Source: Apricaphanius iberus
Lineage: Eukaryota; Chordata; Actinopteri; Cyprinodontiformes; Aphaniidae
Assembly: GCA_028564705.1 (NCBI GenBank)
Contig: JAPXFQ010000934.1
Span: 310,001-374,000 of the forward strand
DNA: 64,000 nucleotides
Reading direction: 5' to 3'
A model generated the notes under the pieces. That model searched no databases. It had not been told where the DNA came from and was given only the letters and a program-made list of their open reading frames with translations. Of the stretch, positions 1 through 12,260 are shown piece by piece (position 1 is the stretch's first letter; the number at the start of each line of letters is the position of its first letter). A program made the position numbers and the translations under genes.

Positions 1-499
1 GGACGGAAGTAACAAAGAGCTAGATGACTCCAGCTGGCACTGCTCTACTGTCATGATGGTCTAAGGGAGAAACCAGTGTAAGGAAGAACAGAAAGAGAGG
101 TCTGAGGATGCAGAAGGTGGAACCAGTTTGACATCCAGCTTTATCTCTAGAAGAACAGCCAGCTTGAAGAGGACGATGTCCACTTTTCACAGCTGAAGAG
201 ATGAGTTTGTGGAACTTTTTATCAAAAAAACATTTTACTTTCATGCAGGCTTGTCAACATCCACGGCTCTTATGTCCCCTTATGTCCCTCTGTAGGACAG
301 GTGGACAAGTGTCAGGCTGTGAGAGAGTTCCAAACAGAATATTCAGCTTTAGTTTGTTGCATCACATGTCGTTTAGCTAGAGGCAGCGAGTGTTTTAGTA
401 GGACCACAAGTGTCCACAAAGCCAGCAGATTATGTGGAGGAAGACCAGCCCGGCTTGAGTTAGGCGCGATATCCATCGCTGTTGGTAGTAGGCCAGAAA

Positions 500-539
<40 letters not shown>

Positions 540-2589
540 TCAAATGAGATTTTAAAGTGAAGGAGGAGATGTTAGAGTGGAAATAAATACAGTTTGATTC
601 AGTAAAATCTGTTCTCCACATAGTGATAAAAATAATCCCTGAACTTTTTCCTGTGGGATAAACACTGTGGTTGATTACTAAACTCATGATCAGATTATCA
701 CCCAAGCTTTTCCTAATCTCTGTGGTTTTGTTCAACGTTTCTGCAGAGATCAGGAAACATAAATCTGACTACAGGTTGAGTTCCTCGGAGGAGGAAGTTT
801 CCAGGTCGGAGGAGATAAGAGAAAACGAGGAAAACAAACACAGAGTCTGAGGAGGCAAGGCCAGTGTGAAAAATTGATTAAAGAATAAAATAATCCATCT
901 TTTACCAGTTTCTACGTTTCCGGCTGCAAAACAAACACCAACCGTCCTCAGATTATCTTCTGCCCCATTCTTCCACTGTAAATTTTCCAACAGTTTAACT
1001 TTCTCCGGCCTCCAGGATGTGGTTTTAGCTAAGCCTGAGAACAGGAAGTAAAATGTTTTACTCTACATCTAGCTGTGGCCCGTGACTGAAAACATGTCGG
1101 CGTAAATTGGTTTTCAGAACTGAGAGGTTTAGAAAGAGGTGTGTCTGAAAACAGGCCATAGCAATATATTCGCTTCCTATTTCCATATACATCATCTGAT
1201 CCACACAAAATTCAAGTACAGTTACATTAGTCAAACTCCTAACAGATATTTATGCAAACATTTTTTTAGTGTGGGCTCATTTGTGTACAGCGCCCCCTAG
1301 AAGCATTACAACAATCACCAACAAGCAAAGCTTTCAACTAGGAATGTGAAATTTGGTTATTTGTATTTTTCTAAAGACATTTCTTTTGAAAAAAAGACTA
1401 AAAACCATTCTGCCCTTTTGGTCAAAAGCTGCCATTTTGTGCCTTTTGAACACTTTGCTGTGCAGATTTAATCTGAAGGTTCAGAGGAAACACTGAGGTG
1501 GCGTCGACGAGGAGATTTGTGAGTCTAACACTCAGGAAGTTGTCGGTCTGGAATGACGTTGTTCATGTTGTTGATGCTTTAACCAATAATCATGAGAAGC
1601 ACAATATGTTGACTATCTGTTGGCAGCGAAGCTATTTTCACACCAGAGCTCTGATTCGAAGAATGTTCTCAGCATGTAAGAGGCAAGGCAGACAGAGAAC
1701 TATAAAAGCAAAAGCGATTCTTTTTTTCTCTGCCTTTTTGGACAGGAAAAGTAGCTTGTTGATGGACAGAAATTCATAGATTTCATATCAGATTTTAAAA
1801 AATGTGAGTCTCCTGTCGCGGTGGGACACATGGAGGCGTCCGCAGTAACAGCTGTTACCACTTTGAAAAAGAAGGTCAAGAACGGGCTCAGACTATTAAA
1901 GTGGTTCTTGAAATGAGTTTTGTGCAAGCCTGCTGATGGATGCTCTAAAAAACTGAGGGCAGTGTTGACCAAAATTGGTTTTCAGACCTTGCTGATTGGC
2001 TGGGAAAACCTTTGTGTAGAGCATGACGGAGGTATTCCTGCAGGGCTCCTCTGAGCAAGGCACCCAGCAGCTCCATATTGAACGATGACACAGCAGTTAC
2101 GGCGAAACGTTGGAAGGGAGAGCATCGAAAGTAGAAATTGTCTGGAGAGAATTTATTCATTAAAAATGATGTAAAACAAGGAAACTGCAAGGACAACGTT
2201 ATTCATGCTGGTTTTTTTTAAAGCTGTCTGAAAACATAAAAATTTAGAAAAATATATTATGATGAGAAAAGTAGCCAGCATTGATTGCACTGAAAAATGA
2301 GTTTTGTCACATAAAATGAATCTGAGTATAAACATAAAAAGAATACAAATGCTATCATAAAGTGACACTCTCCATCTCCCCAGGGTTTTCTGTCTCCAAG
2401 ACTTGCAGTCTGATTGACTGATCAGATTCAGGCTTCATGGATTATTATTGTGGCTGAGTATTGTACATCCCATTAGATCTTGAAGAGGAAAATTTGAATA
2501 CCTTCCAGTTTTGTCTATAGAGACAACCTCCAGCCCCTATAGCCTCTAACGTGAGGTTTGGATGACTGGATCTCAGCGGACACTTCTAC
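1..2589. other. No gene recognised; AT-rich non-coding stretch
   Basis: Apart from the AC microsatellite at 502-537 I see no domain, structural RNA or terminal-repeat pair here. The short open frames have no recognisable motif and no codon bias standing out from flanking DNA. Confidence 0.5.
502..537. repeat. (AC)18 microsatellite
   Basis: Uninterrupted AC dinucleotide run of 36 bases. It creates spurious threonine/histidine and cysteine/valine open frames on the two strands. Confidence 0.97.
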
Positions 2590-2830
2590 TGTCCTCAACT
2601 ATCATCCATCCGATCCGAAGATCATCACAGCTCACATTTCCTCCGACCAGGACTTGTTCAGGTCAAGGGTCGGGAAAAGGTAAGATCTCTCCAGATCCCA
2701 CATATCCTCAACACAAACTGTTTTGACCTCACCCTCCGGGCGGCGCTACAGAAACATTTTCTCCACACAGACCGCTCCCAGATCTACAGAGCATCTCTCC
2801 ACTGTTTCTGCTGTGTTCTCCTGTTTTGTA
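2590..2830 (+). pseudogene. Non-LTR retrotransposon RT C-terminal remnant
   Basis: Translation around 2685-2760 gives D-P-T-Y-P-Q-H-K-L-F and, one frame over, P-S-G-R-R-Y-R. This D-P-x-H/Y-P-x-H ... L-P-S-G-R-R-Y-R ending is the usual C-terminal tail of reverse transcriptases from jockey/Rex-like teleost LINEs. The two halves are in different frames with a stop between them, so the copy is dead. The minus-strand RT piece at 58.8-59.1 kb may be from the same broad group. I did not find a clear 3' tail next to it. Identification rests on two short motifs, so the LINE clade is not certain. Confidence 0.5.
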
Positions 2831-5389
2831 AAACCAACTCTAACCACGCCTATACCCGTTAACATTTCCATTTCCACTAGCAGTCAGGTTTAGTTGTAAA
2901 AGCATGTTTTAAAGCAGTGAAGAGGAACTCTGTCAGCCTGCAGAGAGGATGAAGGTTTTCACATTAAGCCACCTGGCCTCTCCAACGGCTCTCTGAAATG
3001 GATTTTACTCACACTTTTCCCTGATCTGTCTGGTTAGCAGTTTTCATTAAATGTTCCCATGTAATCAAAAAGGAGCCACTTTCTTAGTCTAATTCATGCA
3101 TCTATTTTTCCTTTATGAGCTCTGATGGAAGCATTTCTGTAATGTTACCACAGCCTAAGCGTCAGGCCACAGAAACAAAGAAATAAGTATTCATTGTGTG
3201 CAAAGCTTGAAAATTAATTTTAAACAGTGTGGAAAAAATGTGAAATTGGACTTATACATTCCAGAAAGTAAATGGGAAAGCAGTGATGTAGAAAATTCGG
3301 CTCATCTTTCCAGGAAAGAGCCATGAAGCTTCACACAGTCAAGAATTTGTAGCTTCAGTGATTTTCTTTCAGGTGTGCAAAATCACGGAGCACATGTTTT
3401 ATTGATTTCTTTCTCTGACATCAACACAGGAGGCAAAATCATATAAAAGCCATCAAAGATGAGAGAAAAACAATATTGTTTTTCCAGGTATGATTTATTG
3501 TCTTTTCTGTTCCAATTTTAAAAACTATGTTTGGATAACTTTATAGAAATCAGGAATAATGATGTACAAAAGTGACAAAAAAAAATTCTTCTGTTTCATA
3601 CTTTTTGTATTTTAATGAATCTTATGGAAATTACAGGAATATTATCTGTAAAATCAGACCAGAGAATAATACATGTTATGATTAATCAGTATTAAAAATG
3701 TTTTTCATAGTTGTTAAAATCAAACCGAAAATAGGATTTAAAAGTTATTCATTTAATCTTTTCTTTAAATCTGAATCAACAATTACAAATAAAATGAAGA
3801 AAATCTGATTTAGAATAAAAAATAATGCAGAAACATTCTAAAAATGTCTCATGAAGGGATCCATTTTAATTTCTCTTAAACGGCCATTTTGAACTCTGCT
3901 CTTATGACTCGCCTCCTCTCTTTTGCTTTTGACCTACTTTATTGAAATTTTACTCATCATTCTAATATTCTTAAATGTATTTTGATCATTTTTATACTGT
4001 CTGCTCTTTTTAAGTACTAAATACTAATAAATAACGCTGATTGGCTACATGATGGTCCTTTAATTCTACTTTCTGCTTTTATCTTCATCCAGCTCTAAAT
4101 GCAGAATGCTGCATTGACCAGAATCTTATATAGTTTTTCTAACTCTACACTTAAATCAGGAATTATTTAATTTAAATAATCAATCCAATACAAGCTGAAC
4201 AGAGAACTACACACTCACAAATCTTCATCCTGTTACACAGGGAACTGAAATGCTCACACATTTGAGTAATTAGATGTTTCAGTGGTTATTATCATGAAGT
4301 TCGGGATTTTTTGCGTCAGACAGATGATTTCTCATGGGGATTTAGATAACTCTTTAACACGCCATCAGCTATCGGTTGGTGAGATGCATTTGGTATGGTG
4401 TTCAGGTCTGAGATGATGCTCAGATACTCTCATGGGATTTTCTTTTTACTGATTTAGTTACTTCTAAAAGCCGTCAGAGGTGTAAATTTGTCAAAATGAC
4501 AGACAATCTTTTGATTTTTCCATCATCCTTTATAAAAAAAGCATTGAAAATACAGAAAATATCTGATTAATTCAACCAGGGTTCATCTATGAAATATGCT
4601 ATTATGTTTCCAAAAACATGCCTTTATTTAAAAACGACTTAAAGCTGGGTGAATTTAGAAAAATAATCTGTAAAATGAGAGAAAGCAAACATAGTTCCAC
4701 AAAGTTAAATAAGAATGTTTTCTTGAGCTGTAAACCTTCTGAAATCTTCTCCTCATTCCTGGCCTGAGGTGTCTGAACTGAGTGTGATGCTCTCATTTAA
4801 CTTACAATCTGTTTATTCTGACATGACACTTCATTTCAGATGAATAGAAAAGATGTGATATTGAGCTGAAACACAGAAACATTTCCAGGAGGGACAAAAA
4901 GCAGCAGAGAGAGCGGCGTGCTGCACCGTATCCTCTCGGTGCTGAAAGATCCTTGGAACAGCTGATGGTTGATTTGTTCGACGTGAAAGCCTTAGAGTGT
5001 CTGCCTATAGCGACCTGATCTGGGTATTCAGAGCTGAAAGCTTCTTCCCAGAAAACACGCTGTCACCGAAAAATGAGGTGTGATTATCTTCCCCAGCAGT
5101 AGCCTGAGACTAAATGTCCTTTAAATGAGCAGCAGGTGGAGCGAGGGCAGGAGGTGCACAGCTGTGGAGAACCGGATCTTTGCTCAGCTTTCAAATCCAT
5201 CACAGAGGTTATTCACACAAACTCCTCCTGCTTTACAGTGTAGATCAAGTTTTACTGGGTTACAGAGGCGATCTAAAGGGTCTGGGAGTCTGAAGTTGTG
5301 GGAAAACTGGAAGATTCTTCACCTTGTTCACTGCAATGACAGGAAAACGATCCACATCAGAACAGCTTGACCTTGGTTATCCTCATCAC
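2831..5389. other. No gene recognised
   Basis: AT-rich sequence without recognisable coding domains, RNA genes or paired terminal repeats. The open frame at 5125-5370 has no motif I know. Confidence 0.5.
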
Positions 5390-6250
5390 TTAAAGGGATA
5401 TTCCAACCCTAAGTAATAGTTAGTCTGTTGCCATATTACCCAGAGTTATATTAGTGAGAAAAAGCATTTTGTAAGCAGCCCAGTTATTCTCCTGATCAGG
5501 CAGCAGTCCATCTGCTTTAGCCTAGCATACACAATGGAAGTGAATGGTAACAGCTAGCATTTTTTGTACAAAAGTCATACAAATCACTTGATCCTAATTA
5601 ATCCATGTGACCTCATTAATAATCTTGATTGCAAATGAATCTAATAAGGAGCAACAAGGAATTACAGGATCTGATATAAACTGACTAGATTATAACAAAT
5701 AACCGCTGCAGCGACTGCAAAAGAAACCTACCTCTGTAAATACAAATGAGTTTTCACTGCTGTAGTATGAGCATGCTTTGAGTCTAATATAAGAAAAGCA
5801 AAGAGTTGTGAAAGCAGGCCGGACGCATGACGCAACACAACGTTTCACAGAACTCCATCTAACTTGGAACGAATGGGAATACCTACAGCAGCACCTGTAT
5901 GGTTTCCAAGTAGCGTTTCAAACCAGAGGAATATGAAGAAAAAATGGACTATTCTACCAACAAGATGGTTCTGAGTCTGAAGAATATGGTAGTCCAATCT
6001 GTTTTAATTTGTTTTATTTGTAAGAGCATCATCACAGGCCGTAAGTCATTTTCTATTTACTCTAATCCCTTGGGTATTTCTGGGCTATCATGATTTACTA
6101 TTACTGACGTCTGACTGACATGTCAGCTATTTTCATTTGTAATCGATATGATTATTAAGGTCACCAGGAATAATTAGAATCATTACTGAGTTATTTTCAT
6201 GACTTTTGCACACAAAATGCTAGCTGTTACCATTCACTTCCATTTTTTTT
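5390..6250 (+). mobile_element. Foldback MITE-like element, copy 1 of 2
   Basis: It begins with TTAAAGGGATATTCC. The left half (about 5390-5570) matches, in reverse orientation, the two flanks of the nested element at 53222-54106, including a shared block around CAGCCCAGTTATTC. The right half carries long inverted arms (5533-5640 and 6132-6244). No transposase is encoded, so it is presumably mobilised in trans or simply an old non-autonomous copy. The exact right boundary is uncertain because copy 2 lacks the second arm. Confidence 0.65.
5533..6244. repeat. Long inverted repeat arms (~110 bases each)
   Basis: Left arm 5533-5640 contains GGAAGTGAATGGTAACAGCT; the right arm 6132-6244 carries its complement, AGCTGTTACCATTCACTTCC. 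Similarity continues through a GTGACCTCATTAATAATC-like block to a GATTGCAAATGAA-like block. The spacer is about 490 bases. Confidence 0.8.
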
Positions 6251-6284
6251 TTTACACAATTGAAGCATTCCCAGAACCCCGCCC

Positions 6285-6835
6285 TGGTTATAATTCAGCC
6301 CACACCACATCAGCTCTCCTTCCTAAGCAGACAAACTACAGATTGCTGTGCAGCTGCATGTGTTGGTGATCCTAAATGACATGTTATTATATTATTATTG
6401 GCTTACTGGCTTTGTGGTGATATGATAAGTTGCCTGTGGGAATTTTCCGTCTGCTTCGGATATCAACTCGCTGTGTGCGGGGCAGAGTTTAAATGCTCCG
6501 TATTTATGTTAATTTATACATGTTGGTTCACTGGTAGGCGACTGTGGCTCAGTGGTAGTGTAGTTCACTTGCAATCGGGGTGATGTGCCCCTGGGCAAGG
6601 CACTTAACCCCCCAAAATTCTACATCGTTCTACCGAGCCATGTTGGCTGTCGGTGTATGAATGTGAGTGCTAATGGGTGAATGTGGCTTCAATGTAAAGC
6701 GCTTTGAGAGGTCAGTATGACTAGAAAAGCGCTATGTAAGTTCAGTCCATTTACTGTACAGCTTCAGTATATTTCATGGTGAGATACCGCTGTGTTAAAA
6801 ATACGAAATCATTCAGTTAGAGTGATGTTTTCTGA
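6285..6835 (+). mobile_element. Unnamed transposon fragment, copy A, interrupted by a SINE
   Basis: From TATAATTCAGCC to the block ending GTGATGTTTTCTGACTT, this stretch is closely similar to 34888-35140. The similarity breaks at 6534 and resumes at 6751, exactly around a SINE. Copy B continues into an open frame that copy A lacks. The family is unknown to me. Confidence 0.75.
6534..6750 (+). mobile_element. tRNA-derived SINE, copy 1
   Basis: It starts with GGCGACTGTGGCTCAGTGG, which contains a pol III A-box-like core. It then has the CCCCTGGGCAAGGCACTTAA block and ends in AAAGCGCTATGTAAGTTCAG, a LINE-like tail. The B box seen in the 27.8-kb copy is missing here, apparently deleted between CAATCGG and GTGTGCCC-like sequence. 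A short duplication, TTCACTG before and TTTACTG after, flanks it. The uninterrupted site is present at 35051-35066. Confidence 0.85.
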
Positions 6836-9160
6836 CTTAAATTAGTGCCATCTGTTAGTGGAAATAGCTGTGCATGTCATAACAAGAGCGTTTATTTTCT
6901 GTTGTGATAAACTGGAGAATCTGCTGTTTACTTTTGGAAAATGGGAAATTATGACATTTGATTACTAAGTCTACATTACATTTTATTTATGTGGTATTTA
7001 ACACAGACTACTGATATCAAAATCTAAAGTTTATTCATATATTTTGCTTAGTTCTACCTCTATTTGTTATTATTTGTCATATGAGATCACACCTACATTG
7101 TGATTGTGGAGTTCAAAACAAAAATTCTATTAAATTCTCCAAACATAAGTGGCTTTTCTTATGGCCCAGTTTTCCTGATGTCACCCAACATTACTTTATC
7201 CTAAACAGAGAATGAGCTTTAGGTTAAAATGTTGGTTTTATCAACAACTAGACACATAAAAATGGATAAAATAATTCTGTTGGTAAAATAATTATTTGCA
7301 GGATATCTTTGATATCTTTAACAGTGCATGAGATTAATATCATATTGATGGAATTTTAGATGGAGCAGGTTTTTACTGAAAGTTTAACTTGTTTAAAAAT
7401 GTAACAAAAGTTTTAGGTCGGTGCAGAAACTGTCTGATCAGACCCTGTGGAGAAAAACTGGTATCAGCTCGTTGGGTCTGATGATGTGCAGCTCTGTAAT
7501 CGTTGTTGGAGCCAACAGAGAAGTGAGGCTGCAGGACTTCAGCTGGATGGTGAGCAGTCACATGGGTTTACCACCTGTCACGCTGTCAGTCACAACTCCT
7601 CCATCTCCGTTCTTTCATGTGTCCTCTTCCACTGAAGACGTGTCACTGTGTGTTTAACTGTAAATGATTGACACTTCATCGCCTGCAGCACATGTCAGCA
7701 CGCATCCTTCCATCTCCGCCGGCTGCACTCGAAAACCACCAAACGTCCTTCAGAGTTGAAGCTCAAAGCAGCTTGGCTGAATGTTAATCTATTACATCTA
7801 CTCCTGTTTGCTGGGGAAAAAACGACAAGGCCAAAGTGGCCCCAGTGACACCAGAATGCAGGGAACTACAACACAGTGCTGCTTGATTAGGACGACTGCA
7901 TTCTGATTCCCAAAAAGAGGACACTCGGCCCAATCCTGAAACAATTTTAGGACTGGCCCAAGAGTTTAGATTTGAAAAGATTTAAAGCAGACATTCTCCA
8001 TGTGGACAGAAAGAGCAGCTCAAAATCAACAGACTCAATGCCGCACCGCGGCCAAAGTGAAAAAAATGTTCTCACTCTCTTCTGACACAGAGAGAACTAT
8101 GAATTTTTAGAATGATTAATAAGTGACTATTCCTAAATGTTCAGCGCTGCTGAGCAGAAGTGTATCCAGGAGTTAGTAAGGAGGGGCTAAAAGGGCCCAG
8201 GGTGGGTCTGTAGCACCAAAATAAAAGCAGAAATGTTCTTGTAGTGGGGACCCAATCTGAGTTTTCCTCTGTTAAAATGACGTTTAAAGTCATTTTATTT
8301 TGCTCAGGTTTATGTAAAAATGTAGTCTCTAACTCTGGTAATAATGTAAAAAATTATTGATAATATATATTAGTGGTAGTCATAGATATTTTTTTAAATC
8401 TAGATTAATCTAGATTAAAATGGTTAATTTGAATTCCGCTGAAGGCATTCAGAATATGTGTGCTACCCAAAAAAATGACTAGACGTAAATCTATGAGAAT
8501 TGGTTTCTCAAGCCAGGTGGCGCATTAGACCAGAGCAGCGTTTCCCTTTTACATAGTCGTTACCGTGGCACTGCCAGCGCCACGCCTAAAAAATGCAAAC
8601 CTGCTAACCAGTAGGCTACGTAGTTTGTGTAGAAAGTACATAATTCAATATCTACGTACGCTTGTACGACTCGCCCATCTATGACATGTGAGATATGTTC
8701 ATAATGTGCAGTAAACATGTCTGACAACACGATGGAACAGCACAGTGAAGCAGTTTCATCCAATCATTGTAGAAAAACTGAGAATAATGCCTCTACTGAC
8801 GTAGCTTCTGCCCCGCAACACCGAGTGCAAAAAGGGAAACTGCGTTTGTGAGCCTACATTTACCTTTACCTTTAGCAAACCCGGCTGCTTTGCTACATCC
8901 ATGTCAGTTCGTCACATTTGATGAGGCAGTTTCACAGTTGGCTTACACGCAGCTCCGAGGACTCGCTCTTGTATCCTACAGTGCAATTGGGCGAGGTACA
9001 CATCCACACTGAAATATCAAGGTGAAAGTCATCAAAGCTTGAATATTATAAACCCAGGCTACCAACCTAACTTTGAAAATAGATAAACGGCTATATTTTT
9101 TTATCGCCCAACAAGAGTATCACGTTAAGGCAGCACATTATATTTATATATATATGTATA
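6836..9160. other. No gene recognised; possible old DNA-transposon debris
   Basis: Nothing coding is supported. Around 8395-8430 the sequence repeats AATCTAGATTAATCTAGATT, a pattern I associate with hAT-derived repeats. A short inverted pair, GCGTTTCCCTTTT near 8538 and AAAAGGGAAACTGC near 8829, brackets about 300 bases. No confident element boundaries were found. Confidence 0.4.
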
Positions 9161-9693
9161 TATACAGATCAGAATTTTGGACCCACCTTCTCATTCAGCA
9201 CGTTTCCTTTATTTTCATGACTATTTACATTGTAATTTCTCACTGAAGGCATCAAAACTATGAATAAACACATATGGAATTATGTATTACTTTTACAAAC
9301 AGTGTGAAACAACTTGGCCTCCAAAGTAACCGGACCTGAACCCAATGGAGATGATTTGGGGTGAGCTGAACCGCAGAGTGAAGGCAAAAGGACCAACAAG
9401 TACTAAGCACCTCTGGGAACTCATTCAAGACTGTTGGAAAACCATTTCTGGTGACTAGAAGCTCAAGAGAATGCAAAGCAGTAATCAGAGCAAAGGGTGG
9501 CTACTTTGAGGAATCTAAAATATAACATGGATTCAGTTATTTCACCCTTTTTGTTTAAGTGCATACAGTAATTCCATACATCATGTGTTCATTCATAGAT
9601 TTGATGCCCTTAATTCAGAATCTACAATGTAGTCATGAAAATAAAGAAAGCGCATTGAAAGAGAAGGTGTGTCCAAACTTTTGGTCTGTACTG
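9161..9693 (+). mobile_element. Internally deleted Tc1/mariner element
   Basis: The ends are inverted repeats of about 70 bases. The left end has TTTTGGACCCACCTTCTCATT and the right end carries the complement of the standard CCAAAAGTTTGGACACACC form. TA dinucleotides flank it. Inside, 9318-9500 encodes the C-terminal part of a DDE transposase: W-P-P-K-stop-P-D-L-N-P-M-E-M-I-W-G-E-L, with the hallmark D-L-N-P-x-E. An in-frame stop interrupts the motif and most of the transposase is missing, so it is inactive. Confidence 0.92.
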
Positions 9694-9732
9694 TAGCCTA
9701 TATATAATCTAAAACACTTTTTAACTGCATTT

Positions 9733-10474
9733 TAGACATTAAATCCTGGGTGGCAGAAAACTTTCTGCAGCTCAACCAGGACAAAACTGAGGTTGTAGTT
9801 ATCGGTCCTGAGGCTCAGGACCGAAGTTTCTTAGAGAGAGAAACTTTTACCAAAACTACAATCATTGTCTTTTAATTCTTCTTTACAAGTGAAGAACCTG
9901 GGTGTGATTTTTGACTCTGAGCTGACTTTTATCCCTCACATTAAAAACATCACCAAAATAGGTTTTTATCACCTAAAGAACATCGCCAGAGTCCGCCCCA
10001 TTCTCTCTCAGGCCAACACGGAGACGCCAATGCAGCTTTTATCACCAGTAGAATCAATAACTGTAATGATTTCTGGTCTTCCCAAAAAGACTACCTCAGG
10101 TTTACGTGTCCTGATGAAGACCAGGAGGAAGGAGCTCATTACACCGGTCTTAGAATCACTGCATTGGCTCCCCGTATGTTTTAGGATCCATTTTAAGGTT
10201 CTTTTAATGGTCTTTAAGTGTATTAATGGTCTTGGGCCTTCTTATCTGTCAGAAATGCTTTTACCGTATGAAACCTCGCGGTCTCTGCGCTCCTCTAGCA
10301 CCCGTCTCCTTATCATCCCCAAAGTTTAGGACACAGACTCATGGTGAGGCGTCTTTCCAATATTATGGCCCTCACCTCTGGAACAGGCTGATAGAGGATC
10401 TCAGGGCCGCAGAGAACGTTCATGTTTTTAAGAGCAGAATCAAGACTCACCTTTTTAGCTTAGCCTTTAACTAA
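9733..10474 (+). pseudogene. L2 reverse transcriptase C-terminal fragment
   Basis: Recognisable RT blocks run in order: W-V-A-E-N-F-L-Q-L-N-Q-D-K-T-E-V-V-V near 9745-9800, then K-N-L-G-V-I-F-D near 9892-9915, H-L-K-N-I-A-R, L-E-S-L-H-W-L-P-V near 10150-10175, and L-W-N-R-L-I-E-D-L near 10377-10403. They fall in three frames (changes near 9860 and 10330), so at least two indels have broken it. The catalytic YADD block is absent through 5' truncation. Confidence 0.88.
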
Positions 10475-10896
10475 TTATTATTTATTAATATATTTTTAAC
10501 CGCTCAGCATGTTTTACCTGATTTAATTTTTAGTTTAGCTTTTAACTGTTTATTTATTAACCTGCTTTGCATTTTTATTATTTGTTTTACACTTATTGTT
10601 TTATACTTTATATACTTTATATTTTTTAAACTTTATATTTTAACGTATTTTAATCTTTTTTGCCAGTGTTTCCTTTCTGGGGGGCCCTTTGCATCGGGGG
10701 CGGTGGTCGGCTGTGGCTGCCTGGGGTGCCCCCCAGGTAGCGCTTGGGTGGAGGTGGGGGTACCAGCCCTCCCTCCTCTGGGCGCCCTGGGTCGGAGCCT
10801 TGGCTGCTGCTGTTGATCTGCTGCTGATGATGCAGATGGATCCATGATGGCGTTTCCTGGCTCATCTGTACTCAGCCCACTTTTTGTAGCTTCTAA

Positions 10897-10915
10897 GTGT
10901 GTGTGTGTGTGTGTG
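10897..10915. repeat. (GT)n microsatellite in the L2 3' UTR
   Basis: Nineteen bases of alternating G and T within the 3' UTR. The equivalent place in the 25-kb copy is also GT-rich, so the run probably belongs to the family. Confidence 0.9.
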
Positions 10916-11446
10916 AGTATGGCTGATGGGTTGGGAGGGGGGTGTATTTGCATTGATGATTTTATTTTTGCGGGGTTATTTTAAATCTGTAAAGCACTTT
11001 GAGTAACTTTGTTTGAAAAGCGCTTTATAAATAAAGTTTGATTGACTGATTAAAAAAAAAGTCAGATTAGTATAAACTAGGCGTAAATCTTACTGGGCCA
11101 GTGATGTGGGATATTTCCATAGAGATGTAGATAAGAAAGTCCCCAATGGAGTTTTAACATATTTATTTCAACGGTACAAAGCAAACGGTTCACCACTCCA
11201 ACATAGAGTCTCTGCCTTTCTCCTGCCTGCTGCTGCCTGTGTTAGTGTGTGTTACAGACAACATAAGATAACGGCTTCGTCCTCCAACTGCATCGGCGTA
11301 GATCATAGGTCCATGATTTATAGGTCCTCTGCTTTCACTAATAATTACTAATCCCTAAACAGAACTAATCTAGAAATAATTCTTCCACCCCAGCCAGACA
11401 TCAGGACTGGGCAGGAGGGACTAAAGAAGATCATCTTTCATGATAA

Positions 11447-11644
11447 CAGGGGTCCCTAAACACACATTGTTCGAGGGCCAGTATCCTGCAGGTTGTAGTT
11501 CATCACACCAGAATCCAATGATGGCTCGTTAGCAGTCCTCTGCAGAACTTTGCCATTCTGAGGAGGTAGTAGGAACATTTGAATCAGCTGTGTTGGAGCA
11601 GAGACACATCTAAAACCCTTGAGGCCTGGAGTTGGGGGCTCCTG
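11447..11644. mobile_element. hAT-like MITE (CAGGGGTCCC ends)
   Basis: It starts CAGGGGTCCC and ends GGGGGCTCCTG, an imperfect terminal inverted pair. Internal text such as GAATCAGCTGTGTTGGAGCA is one half of the palindromic interior of a very common teleost hAT-derived MITE. Candidate 8-base flanks (CATGATAA, CTCTATAA) agree at five positions only. Confidence 0.6.
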
Positions 11645-12056
11645 CTCTATAACAATAGGGATAGAAGGGTTGTGAAGAGCATGGCACTGTTTTGGAAGCA
11701 TGTATTATCCCCTATTTTGGCCAACATGCTCGAATCTCAAAAACACCTAAAAAAAACTCTGGTTTCATCTTTGTTTAGTAAAATTATTTTTTCTATGATT
11801 GTATAGCGACCAATGTGATAATTAAATATGTTCCCCCCCCACCAAATCAAATCCATTTTAGACTGAAGCTAACTTGTGAGATGGTTTGGTTGCAAGGTCG
11901 CTGCCCTACATCCTGTCTGTCTGCCAAGTCTCCTGGAATTCAAAACAATATTCTTTCTGCCTTTGCATGCAATAAAGGAAGCTGTTTTCATGATTATTTA
12001 TGTTTGGAGTGAATAACTTTAACTTGAACCAATGATCTGTCACTAAAACACCTGGG
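11645..12056. other. No gene recognised
   Basis: AT-rich stretch with a short poly-C run near 11833. No motif, paired repeat or RNA gene seen. Confidence 0.5.
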
Positions 12057-12260
12057 GTCTCATTTATAAACGTTGCGTACGCACAAAACAGGGCCTGAAA
12101 CTGGCGTACACCACTTTCAAAGCAAAAGTTGTGATTTATAAAAAATAGACTTGACGGGAAAATGTGCGCACCTGTACGCCAACTCTGACCCGTGCGTACG
12201 GACATTTTGGAGACGAGGGAATCGACGACGCAGTTGGTGAGGTGGTGAACTGCAGCCAGA
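12057..12260 (+). mobile_element. PIF/Harbinger transposon terminus
   Basis: GGGGTCTCATTTATAAACG, followed by repeated GCGTACG-type words, is the terminal signature of teleost Harbinger elements. A related end lies at 43560-43583 on the opposite strand, and the GTGATTTATAAA ... AAAATGTGCG interior has a counterpart near 43190. The transposase piece at 15418-15533 may belong to this copy, split by the L2 insertion between them. Confidence 0.6.

Larger units (their letters stand above)
9731..11051 (+). mobile_element. L2-type LINE, 3' portion, family I copy 1
   Basis: The stretch holds RT thumb and C-terminal coding sequence, then a GC-rich 3' UTR and the tail GCGCTTTATAAATAAAGTTT followed by short TTGA-like repeats. 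This is the usual L2 3' end in teleosts. The 3' UTR from 10662 is clearly the same as 25318-25724. The 5' side is truncated at about 9731, as is usual for target-primed insertions. Confidence 0.9.
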
